A stretch of 64,000 bases of DNA from Nocardioides sp. Root190 (GTDB lineage: Bacteria > Actinomycetota > Actinomycetes > Propionibacteriales > Nocardioidaceae). The DNA is taken from the NCBI RefSeq assembly GCF_001428565.1, contig NZ_LMIA01000013.1, positions 71,029 through 135,028 on the forward strand. The letters are read 5' to 3'. This document shows, one piece after another, positions 16,685-23,758 of this stretch; position 1 is the first letter of the stretch, and the number at the start of each line of letters is the position of its first letter. A program made the translations under genes and the position numbers. The notes beneath the pieces were generated by a model that had not been told where the DNA came from, did no database searches, and was given only the letters and a program-made list of their open reading frames with translations.

Positions 16685-17623
16685 ATGACCCAGCAGCCGT
16701 TCTACCCGCAGGCCCAGCAGCCTGCGCAGCCGCAGTACGCCCAGCCCGTTCCCCAGCAGCAGTACGCCCCGGTCCAGCCGGGCTACCCGCAGCAGGCGTA
16801 CCCGCCGGCACAGCCGCAGCAGTACGCCCCGCAGGTGCCCCAGCAGCCGGCCGCTCCGCTCGCTGACGGATCGCTCGACGCGTTCTACTCCCAGCCGACC
16901 ATGGGCGGCGGCCCCGGGATCTCGTGGAAGGGCAAGCCCGACGGCTACACCGTCCAGGGTGTCGTCCCCCGCGACGTGACCAACGCCGACGTCTCGCAGG
17001 AGGTCGGCGCGCCGAACACCCGCGACGCTGGAGTGCCGCAGTTCTACCGCGATGGCCGGCCGAAGTTCGTCATGGCCGTGCCGCTCCAGGTCCCCGCCTC
17101 GGCGGAGTACCCCGAGGGCGAGGCCAAGCTCTACATCCGTGGTCAGCTTCGCGAGGAGCTCACCCGGGCAATGGGCGAGGCCGGCGTCTCCGGTGCCCCG
17201 ACGGCTGGCGCGATCATCACGACCACGCTGGTCCAGCGCAAGCAGGGGCGCGGCACGATCCCGCAGAACATCTTCGCCGTCACCTACACCCCGCCCGGGG
17301 TTCCTGCGCCGCAGGTTCCCCAGGCCCAGCCCCAGCCCGTGCAGCAGCCGGTGCAGCAGTACGCCCCGGCGCCGCAGCAGCAGTTCGTGCAGCAGCCCGT
17401 TGCGCAGCCGCAGTACGCCCAGCACGTTCCCCAGCAGGCTCCCGCTCAGCAGCCGGTCCAGCAGTACGCGCCCCAGGCGCAGGCCCCGGTCCAGCAGTCG
17501 GTGCAGCAGCCCGTCCCGCAGGACCCGAACGCCTTCGCGGCGGCCGGTGCCCCGGGCGTGCCCGCCGGTCTCTCCGACCAGCAGGCGCAGCTGCTCGCCA
17601 AGCTGACGGGACAGCAGGGCTGA
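16685..17623 (+). CDS. ssDNA-binding-like protein with Q/P-rich tails
   Basis: 312 aa. A central folded domain (about residues 78-205; GISWKGKPDGYTVQGVV to TIPQNIFAVTYTPPG) is flanked on both sides by low-complexity tails dominated by Gln, Pro, Ala, Tyr and Val, with repeated QQPVQQYAP-like units. The central domain resembles OB-fold-like phage proteins found beside recombination genes. A single-stranded-DNA role is inferred from position between nuclease and helicase. The double disordered tails are unusual in length. Confidence 0.6.
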   Translation: MTQQPFYPQAQQPAQPQYAQPVPQQQYAPVQPGYPQQAYPPAQPQQYAPQVPQQPAAPLADGSLDAFYSQPTMGGGPGISWKGKPDGYTVQGVVPRDVTNADVSQEVGAPNTRDAGVPQFYRDGRPKFVMAVPLQVPASAEYPEGEAKLYIRGQLREELTRAMGEAGVSGAPTAGAIITTTLVQRKQGRGTIPQNIFAVTYTPPGVPAPQVPQAQPQPVQQPVQQYAPAPQQQFVQQPVAQPQYAQHVPQQAPAQQPVQQYAPQAQAPVQQSVQQPVPQDPNAFAAAGAPGVPAGLSDQQAQLLAKLTGQQG

Positions 17624-17626
17624 TCC

Positions 17627-19426
17627 ATGGTCCCCATCCACGGGGAGCTGACCGCCGGCGGGGAGTCCATCGTGCTCCTCGCCGGCGGGCCGGACTTCGC
17701 TGTCGCGGTCGCCGCGAAGTCGCTCCAGACACTCACTCCGCTCTTCTCCAAGAGCGACCCCCCGGGCGCGCTGACCGTGCCCGCGACCTGGCCCGCCGTC
17801 GTCCAGCTCGCCGCCTGCTTCGGTGACTTCTGGCTGCCGGGCCCGCGGCTGCAGGCGTGGATCAACGACCGCGCCGCCGAGCGGGTCGCTCCCGCCCTCA
17901 CGATCTCCTACGTCCCGCCCGCCGGCCTGACGCCGTACCCCTGGCAGACCGAGGGCGCCGCGCTGATTGCCGCCACCGGCAAGGCGCTCATCACTGACGA
18001 GCCCGGGACCGGCAAGACCATGACCACGATCCTCGGTCTGGTCGAGCGCGCCCTGCACGCTCCAGGCCACAACCCGGTCTTCCCCGTGCTGGTCATCGCA
18101 CCGGCCTCCGTCGTCGATCCGTGGGTCAGCGCGTGGAACGCCTGGGCTCCGATGCTCACAGCTGTCGCGTACCGCGGCCCGAAGCGCAAGGCCCTGCTGG
18201 GCACCGCCGACGTCTACGTGACGTCCTACGACACCGCCCGCATCGACGCGACCGAGATGAACGGCAAGAACATCTCGCCGCTGCGCGACCTGGCACCCAG
18301 GGCCGTGGTGATCGACGAGTGCCACATGATCAAGAACCAGCAGGCCGCGCGCTCGAAGGCGGTACGCCGCCTGACCAAGCATGCTGACGCCGTCGTCGCG
18401 CTGTCCGGCACGCCGATCACCCACCACCCGGGCGACCTGTGGCCGACGCTGGCCGCGATCGAGCACGACGCCTGGCCGGCCCGCGAGCGCTGGGTGCGCC
18501 GCTACTGCCAGGTGCTGCCCGGTGAGTACGACGACGACATCCTCGGGCTGCTCCCCGCCCACGAGGACGAGTTCCGCCTGGCGCTGCTCGGCCAGCTGCG
18601 CCGCGTCTCGAAGGCCGACGTCCTCGCCGACCTGCCGCCCAAGGTGCACAGCGTGCGAACGGTCGAGCTGCCGGCGAAGTGGCGCAAGGCGTACGACGAC
18701 ATGGAGACGCAGATGCTCGCCGAGCTGCCCGACACCGGCAACGGCGTGGAGGAGCTGGCCGTCATGTCGACCCTGGCGAAGATGACCCGGCTCAACCAGC
18801 TGGCCAGCGCGCCGGCCAGGGTCGACGTCACCACCGAGACCAAGCTCAACGAGCAGACCGGCGAGCTCGAGGACCGCGAGCACGTCACCGTCACGCTGCA
18901 GGCACCCAGCTGGAAGGTCGACGCTCTCCTCGAGATCCTGGCCGAGCGCCCCGGGCAGCCCGTGGTCGCCTTCGCGCCGAGCAAGCAGCTGATCAAGCTG
19001 GCCGGCGCCGCTGCGGCCGCTGAGGGCCTGAAGGTCGGCTACCTCACCGGCGACGTCACCGGGGCCGCGCGCTCGGAGGTCGTCGCGTCCTTCCAGCGCG
19101 GCGAGCTCGATCTGATCTGCGTGACTACGGGCGCCGGCGGCGTTGGCATCACGCTCACGGCGGCCAGCACCTGCGTCTTCCTCCAGCGGCCCTGGTCGTT
19201 CGTCGAGGCATCGCAGGCCGAGGACCGCCTGCACCGCATCGGCGCCGAGGGCCACGCCTCCATCGAGGTCATCGACATCGTCGCCAAGAACACCATCGAC
19301 TCCCGCGTGCGCGCCGTTCTGCGCGAGCGCGGTCAGCAACTCGCCGACCTGCTGCAGGACCCGCGCATCGCCAGCGAGGTCCTCGGCGGCACATCGACCG
19401 CCACCACCGACAACGCCGCGGCCTGA
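17627..19426 (+). CDS. SNF2/DEAD-box type helicase
   Basis: 599 aa. The N-terminal region reaches YPWQTEGA (Q-motif-like). Walker A is DEPGTGKTMT near residue 125, motif II is DECH, and motif III is LSGTPI. The C-terminal RecA domain has PVVAFAPSKQL, TTGAGGVGITLTAAS and EDRLHRIGAEG, diagnostic of SNF2-family translocases. Probably remodels phage DNA during replication or recombination. It follows the ssDNA-binding-like gene by four bases. Confidence 0.9.
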   Translation: MVPIHGELTAGGESIVLLAGGPDFAVAVAAKSLQTLTPLFSKSDPPGALTVPATWPAVVQLAACFGDFWLPGPRLQAWINDRAAERVAPALTISYVPPAGLTPYPWQTEGAALIAATGKALITDEPGTGKTMTTILGLVERALHAPGHNPVFPVLVIAPASVVDPWVSAWNAWAPMLTAVAYRGPKRKALLGTADVYVTSYDTARIDATEMNGKNISPLRDLAPRAVVIDECHMIKNQQAARSKAVRRLTKHADAVVALSGTPITHHPGDLWPTLAAIEHDAWPARERWVRRYCQVLPGEYDDDILGLLPAHEDEFRLALLGQLRRVSKADVLADLPPKVHSVRTVELPAKWRKAYDDMETQMLAELPDTGNGVEELAVMSTLAKMTRLNQLASAPARVDVTTETKLNEQTGELEDREHVTVTLQAPSWKVDALLEILAERPGQPVVAFAPSKQLIKLAGAAAAAEGLKVGYLTGDVTGAARSEVVASFQRGELDLICVTTGAGGVGITLTAASTCVFLQRPWSFVEASQAEDRLHRIGAEGHASIEVIDIVAKNTIDSRVRAVLRERGQQLADLLQDPRIASEVLGGTSTATTDNAAA

Positions 19427-19450
19427 CCGCGCACGAGAACGGAGACACCC

Positions 19451-19939
19451 ATGCCTGACCTGAAGCCCGGAGAGTTCCGGGCGACCTGCCGACGCTCGAC
19501 TTGGGTGCCGCTCGACGTACTCACCCCGGTCGAGCGGGCCGAGATCGACCGCCTCGAGGCGCAGCGGGCGATCGACCGCTTCACGGTGAGCCTGTTTCGG
19601 TACGACTCGAAGCTGAAGTGCGAGGTCGTCGCACTGACGTGCTCGCTCGAGACGACGGACCGCGACGAGTACCTCGCGCACATGAAGCGGATCCACCCCA
19701 AAGAGACCGCAGCTCGTCTGCGTGACAGCCCTGACCTCGCGTTCTGCAAGCGGATCAAGGCCGGGTGGCCGAAGCTGCGTCTGCCCAACGAGGGCAAGCC
19801 CTTCAAGGCGACCAAGTCGGACGCCTCGATGCTGGTGACCTGCGGCTGCGGCCTCGTGATGGAGCGCGGCACCTCGAGCGCCGAGCTCTACATCCGGGAG
19901 CACCTCGAGCGCTGTGTCGCCCAGGCGGGTGCAGCGTGA
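19451..19939 (+). CDS. Phage protein with Cys motifs, unknown
   Basis: 162 aa. Contains LTCSLETTDRDEYLAHMKRIH, resembling a degenerate zinc finger, and TCGCGLVMERG with a distal EHLERC. The ATG is preceded by AACGGAGACACCC. Role unknown; its place suggests a DNA-related accessory. Confidence 0.6.
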   Translation: MPDLKPGEFRATCRRSTWVPLDVLTPVERAEIDRLEAQRAIDRFTVSLFRYDSKLKCEVVALTCSLETTDRDEYLAHMKRIHPKETAARLRDSPDLAFCKRIKAGWPKLRLPNEGKPFKATKSDASMLVTCGCGLVMERGTSSAELYIREHLERCVAQAGAA

Positions 19940-20109
19940 AGACCCCGCCCGTCGTCGAGGGACACCGCGTCACCGTGACGCCGGTCGGCCCTCGCCACGT
20001 CACCGAGTGCTCGTGCGGGCTGCCCGTGCGGCGCTTCGCCAGCAAGCGTGCGGCGAACGACTCCGGCATCGCTCACCTCGAAGCCCTGCAGCGCGGTGAG
20101 TCGTCGTGA
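19936..20109 (+). CDS. Small Cys-containing phage protein
   Basis: 57 aa from GTG 19936, overlapping both neighbours by 4 bases. A CSCGLPVRRFASKRAAN segment could bind metal or nucleic acid. Too short for assignment. Confidence 0.5.
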   Translation: MKTPPVVEGHRVTVTPVGPRHVTECSCGLPVRRFASKRAANDSGIAHLEALQRGESS

Positions 20110-20858
20110 CTGTTCAGCACCTCGCTCAGAAGCGCCACCGCCTCCGCAAGCTCCGCGGCGAGACCGCCTACATCGACGCCGCTGCTGCGCGCCTGCACCT
20201 GGCGACCCTGCTCGGGGCAGGCTGGTCCCTGCGCTCGATCGCGGGAACGTCTGGCGTCTCGGCCACCACGCTGTCGCGGCTCAACCGAGGCGGTCAGACC
20301 AACGCGTCCCCGCAGACGATCACGGCAGTGCTCAAGGTCGACCCGAAGACGATCGCGAACCTGACCAACCGCCGGGCTGCGGAGCCCTTCGTCTCCCGGA
20401 CGGGCACCACGCGCCGCCTGCAGGCGCTCCTCTTCCTTGGCTGGGGCCACCAGCAGATGCGCGAGCACTGCGGACTCAACACGGCCGCTCTGCTGCACCA
20501 GCAAGGCCGATGGGTCACCCGCTCGACTCACGACGCGGTCGCCACGATGTACCGAGAGCTGTCGTCACGCCGGGGGCCCTCGACCAAGGCGAACGCCTTC
20601 GCGGTGAGGCTCGGTTACCGCGGACCGGCCGACTGGTCCGACATCGACCGTGACGTCGAGCCCGACACCCTCGAGGAGATCGTCGGCGACGTCGACGAGG
20701 TCGCAGTCGAGCGCGTCCTGGCAGGCGACACCCACCTCAGCCTGACCCCCGCAGAGAAGCGCCTGGTCGTCGCCCGATGGCACGAGACCGGTCGACCCCT
20801 GGCTGACCTCGAGCGCGCGGGCTGGAACACCAGCCGATACCGGGCGGAGGCGTCATGA
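20106..20858 (+). CDS. HTH DNA-binding protein
   Basis: 250 aa from GTG 20106. A first helix-turn-helix at about residues 40-70 (WSLRSIAGTSGVSATTLSRLNRG), a second possible one at about 105-140 (LGWGHQQMREHCGLNTAALL), and a C-terminal segment with LTPAEKRLVVARWHETGRPLADLERAG that looks like a third. A multi-HTH protein of this kind is common in actinophage early regions. Could be a transcription regulator or replication initiator. Confidence 0.7.
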   Translation: MTVQHLAQKRHRLRKLRGETAYIDAAAARLHLATLLGAGWSLRSIAGTSGVSATTLSRLNRGGQTNASPQTITAVLKVDPKTIANLTNRRAAEPFVSRTGTTRRLQALLFLGWGHQQMREHCGLNTAALLHQQGRWVTRSTHDAVATMYRELSSRRGPSTKANAFAVRLGYRGPADWSDIDRDVEPDTLEEIVGDVDEVAVERVLAGDTHLSLTPAEKRLVVARWHETGRPLADLERAGWNTSRYRAEAS

Positions 20859-21343
20859 GGACCCGGCACTTCATCGGCATCGACCCCGGCCCGATCCCCG
20901 GCATCGTCATGCTGACGCCCCGCGGCTTCGAGACCCGCTACGACGTTGACGTCATCCAGTGCTCTGCCCACACCGCGCCGCTCGTGCTCGAGGCGCTGCT
21001 GAGCGACAACCGGGCCGACCTCGGCACTGCGCCCGTCGTCGTGGCGCTGGAGCGCTTCGTCATCGGCAAGACGTCCATGAAGTCCGGCGGCCCGGGTGCG
21101 GTCACCCGCGACCTGGTCGGCCAGCTGGAGAACGTCGCGCGCCGGCACGAGGGCGTCTCGATCGCCAAGCGCTCGGCGGCCGACGTGAAGGCCTGGGCCA
21201 CCGACATCCGCCTGGCTCACGCCGGTCTCCTCGAGCCGACCAAGGGCATGCGCCACGCCAAGGACGCCGCTCGCCACGCGCTGTACGCCGCCGTGAAAGA
21301 CGGCGGGCTCCCCGACCCCCTCTCCCGAAAGGCACACCGATGA
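20855..21343 (+). CDS. RuvC-like Holliday junction resolvase
   Basis: 162 aa with RNase H-fold motifs: FIGIDPGPIPGIV (first Asp), VVVALERFVIG (second acidic residue) and a C-terminal RHAKDAARHALYA (third acidic residue). Cleaves branched DNA before packaging. ATGA overlap with the HTH gene upstream and the next gene downstream. Confidence 0.88.
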   Translation: MRTRHFIGIDPGPIPGIVMLTPRGFETRYDVDVIQCSAHTAPLVLEALLSDNRADLGTAPVVVALERFVIGKTSMKSGGPGAVTRDLVGQLENVARRHEGVSIAKRSAADVKAWATDIRLAHAGLLEPTKGMRHAKDAARHALYAAVKDGGLPDPLSRKAHR

Positions 21344-21957
21344 CCACGCCCAGCCCCGCAGAGTTCCTCGCCGCGTCGTACCCCGACGACGAGCACGAGG
21401 AGCCGATCACCCTCGACGACCTGGTGCACGACCTCGAGCGGCGCGTTACGGCACTGGAGTCCAGCACGCCCACCTGCGATGACCCGGTCTGCTCACCGGA
21501 GCAGTCGAACGAGATCGAGGCCACCGGCCTCCGCACCCGCGAGGACTGGCTCGACGAGCACCTGGCTGACCTCGAGGAGAAGCACCGCGTCGTGCTTGAG
21601 CTCGTCGGGGAGATCGGCGGCATCGTCAAGAAGTCCACCAGCAAGGTCTCGCTCGAGGTCAAGGCCGCGATCGATGCCTGGGCGGACCCCCAGACCCCCT
21701 CCCCGGCGCCGGGTGACGACGCACCCGAGCCTGCTGTTGACGAGGCCGCGGCGGTTGAGATCCAGCCGCAGGACGTCCAGCAGCGCGCCGGGGAGGGCTC
21801 GCAGACGATGGGCGGGTTCGACGGACAGCCGACCCACGACGCCGACGTGGAGGCGTGGCGCGCCTACGCCGGGGGCCAGGGCTGGTCTGACGTCGATCAC
21901 TACAACCGCTCGCAGATCCGCACTCTGCTGGGCATCGAGCAGCCGGCGGGTGCGTGA
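21340..21957 (+). CDS. Phage protein, unknown, acidic
   Basis: 205 aa. N-terminal coiled-coil-like segment (LDDLVHDLERRVTALES), a middle helical part with LADLEEKHRVVLELVGEIGGIVKK, an acidic Pro-rich stretch, and a C-terminal tail ending RSQIRTLLGIEQP. No enzymatic motif. Overlaps its neighbours by 4 and 1 bases. Confidence 0.55.
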   Translation: MTTPSPAEFLAASYPDDEHEEPITLDDLVHDLERRVTALESSTPTCDDPVCSPEQSNEIEATGLRTREDWLDEHLADLEEKHRVVLELVGEIGGIVKKSTSKVSLEVKAAIDAWADPQTPSPAPGDDAPEPAVDEAAAVEIQPQDVQQRAGEGSQTMGGFDGQPTHDADVEAWRAYAGGQGWSDVDHYNRSQIRTLLGIEQPAGA

Positions 21958-22163
21958 TGGCTACCAGTGAAATCCAGATCCACGTCTGCGATCGCTGCGG
22001 AGCTGAGCGGCAGCAACCTGTTCGTCAAGAATTCCCTGCCGACTGGAGCAGGATCAGCCGGCAGCGGGTGGCCGGCGCTGCGCTCGAGCGCTGGGACCTG
22101 TGCGGGGGCTGCTCCGCCGGCTTCAGAAGCTGGATTCAGAGCCCTCCTCAAGGTCCGTCGTGA
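21957..22163 (+). CDS. Small zinc-ribbon-like protein
   Basis: 68 aa from ATG 21957 (GTG 21954 also possible). CDRCG near the N-terminus and CGGCSAGF later form a likely zinc ribbon. Its 3' end overlaps the 3' end of the leftward gene that follows, marking the start of a cassette in opposite orientation. Confidence 0.6.
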   Translation: MATSEIQIHVCDRCGAERQQPVRQEFPADWSRISRQRVAGAALERWDLCGGCSAGFRSWIQSPPQGPS

Positions 22164-22777
22164 CCTGCCTGCTGAGCCATCAAGGCGTCGAGCTCGTAGG
22201 CGAGGACCAGCAACTGCTCGGTGAAAGTGGCTACGTCCGTTGCCAGCTCGAGCGTGATGGGGCTGAGCTCGTGGTTAGCGTCGTTGCCGACGTCCTTGAT
22301 CCGATCGACCCATGGGCGCATCTTGGGCGTGACCAGACCCTGCTCCTGGAGGTGCTCGACCGCTTCGTAGAAGGTCGGGGATCGATCCTTGTCGTTCTTC
22401 GCTGGGAGGTCGTGCGCCACGGCGATGTGGAAGAGCAGTTTGCGGCACAGCATCACGGTGGCCGCATAGGCGCCCGAGCCCAGGCAGGTCCGGACCTCAG
22501 TCCAGATCTGCAGGTCGAGAGGCGGCAGACCGGCCGGGGTGCGCAACGGCTTCGCCGACGGGCTGACGATCTCGTCGTTCTTGACAGCTCCCTTCAGGCA
22601 GGTGACGCAGCGGTACCACCGAGTGCCGCCGCCGCCGCCTTCGTTGACGTAGGCGACGCACAGCGCCTGATTCCCCCCACAGTGAGGACATGGCGTCGAC
22701 GCCCATGCGCCGGGGACGTCGAAGCTGCCGATCGATTGCGAGTTGTGGAGAGCCTTGAGATTCGATGTCGCGCTCAT
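22148..22777 (-). CDS. DUF4145-type protein with zinc finger
   Basis: 209 aa on the strand opposite to the early operon. The N-terminal CPHCGG...CVTC pair suggests a zinc ribbon. The C-terminal part (VMLCRKLLFHIAVAH, IKDVGNDANHE, then a helix with LEQLLVLAYELD-like text) matches the DUF4145 layout, often linked to defence-type or restriction-associated proteins. Cotranscribed with the 59-aa gene upstream. Function unproven. Confidence 0.75.
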   Translation of the reverse strand: MSATSNLKALHNSQSIGSFDVPGAWASTPCPHCGGNQALCVAYVNEGGGGGTRWYRCVTCLKGAVKNDEIVSPSAKPLRTPAGLPPLDLQIWTEVRTCLGSGAYAATVMLCRKLLFHIAVAHDLPAKNDKDRSPTFYEAVEHLQEQGLVTPKMRPWVDRIKDVGNDANHELSPITLELATDVATFTEQLLVLAYELDALMAQQAGHDGP

Positions 22778-22786
22778 TACTCGTCG

Positions 22787-22966
22787 TCACTCGCCCGACG
22801 CGGAACCGCCCGGCTGGGGCCCGCCTGCTGCGTGACGGTAGGCCGCGGCCAAGTCCCGGAGGGCCGCGGCCTTGCTGGGTGCGCCGATACCCACGGTGCT
22901 CATCGCGCTCACCTGTCGCTTGATCTCGGAGAAGAGGGCAGCCTGCGTGTCAGCGGAGGTGGCCAT
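22787..22966 (-). CDS. Small protein upstream of DUF4145 gene
   Basis: 59 aa, previously easy to miss because it is short. A GAAAGGGA ribosome site lies a few bases before the ATG at 22966. Helical N-terminal half (ADTQAALFSEIKRQVSAM), Gly/Pro-rich tail. Ends ten bases before the DUF4145 gene, so the two form a leftward two-gene cassette. Confidence 0.6.
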   Translation of the reverse strand: MATSADTQAALFSEIKRQVSAMSTVGIGAPSKAAALRDLAAAYRHAAGGPQPGGSASGE

Positions 22967-23049
22967 GTTGGTCCCTTTCGTCTGAGCGGCCCGTCGCCGC
23001 TCGCTGTGCCGGACCGTACGCCGACCCCCCGACTTTGGCGAGCCGTCTC

Positions 23050-23307
23050 ATGACCGCCTGCGCCGACAAGGTCGCCTACCTCTCCGAGCACCTGGCCACC
23101 AACGCCGCCACGCTGCACGGCTTCGTTCACCCGGACTGTCCCGGGATCGAGGCCTACGCGTGCCCGGACTGCCCCGACTGGCACATCGGCCACCCGCACC
23201 GCGGCGCGTCGTGCAAGACCGAGGCGCCCATCCGCCCGAAGTGGCCGAAGAAGCGGCTCTACCGAGCCAACCCCCACACCCAGAACCGTCCCAGAGGAGC
23301 AGCGTGA
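23050..23307 (+). CDS. Cys/His-rich phage protein
   Basis: 85 aa from ATG 23050 (TTG 23035 possible). CPDCPDWHIGHPHRG is a likely metal site, and a basic Lys/Arg tail follows. Similar short proteins are frequent beside actinophage primase genes. The next rightward GTG at 23304 opens a frame that soon runs across the opposite-strand gene and looks truncated. Confidence 0.55.
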   Translation: MTACADKVAYLSEHLATNAATLHGFVHPDCPGIEAYACPDCPDWHIGHPHRGASCKTEAPIRPKWPKKRLYRANPHTQNRPRGAA

Positions 23308-23342
23308 GCATCCCCTACCCCGAGCAGGCCGAGGTCAGCCGA

Positions 23343-23675
23343 TCAGGCCCAGGACTGGCGGCGCACCGCGAAGTAGGTCTGCCCCTTGTGCTGCTTGAAC
23401 TCGAGCGCGAAGCGGGCGCTGCAGGTTTCACACCAGCCCGTCAGCGAGATGACGTGGCGGCGCCCGATCTGGCCCTCCGGAATCGGGAGGTCGACCGAGT
23501 GGTCAGCGCGCACCTGGCCGCTGTCGTCCACGTGGACCGGGAACACCTCGCTGTCCTCCCGCGGCCGACCGGCGACGTATGCGTTGTCGACGTGCACGTA
23601 GTCGCCCTTGCAGTGGGGGCAGAGGAGGCGGCTGTCCTCGTCGAACGCGAGGCCCTGGGGCGCGAAAGCAGTCAT
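23343..23675 (-). CDS. Zinc-ribbon protein, leftward
   Basis: 110 aa on the opposite strand. Cysteine pairs CPHC (residue ~19) and CETC (residue ~83) could bind one zinc; between them is a beta-rich segment and the tail FALEFKQHKGQTYFAVR. Its insertion just before the replication gene interrupts an otherwise rightward operon, so it is probably a separately regulated moron. Confidence 0.65.
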   Translation of the reverse strand: MTAFAPQGLAFDEDSRLLCPHCKGDYVHVDNAYVAGRPREDSEVFPVHVDDSGQVRADHSVDLPIPEGQIGRRHVISLTGWCETCSARFALEFKQHKGQTYFAVRRQSWA

Positions 23676-23758
23676 GGCGTTTTGAACTCCCGTTCATCAG
23701 TGTCGCCGGCACCCGCCGGCGAGGTCATCTCCGATTCTACTCCCGAGGAGCACGCCGC

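Noticed and set aside
16643..19903. Very long leftward open frame opposite the ssDNA-binding-like and helicase genes
   Set aside because: It is the codon-bias mirror of real rightward genes in high-GC DNA; the translation is low-complexity (Arg/Gly/Leu/Asp-rich) with no domain, while the plus strand has clear motifs.
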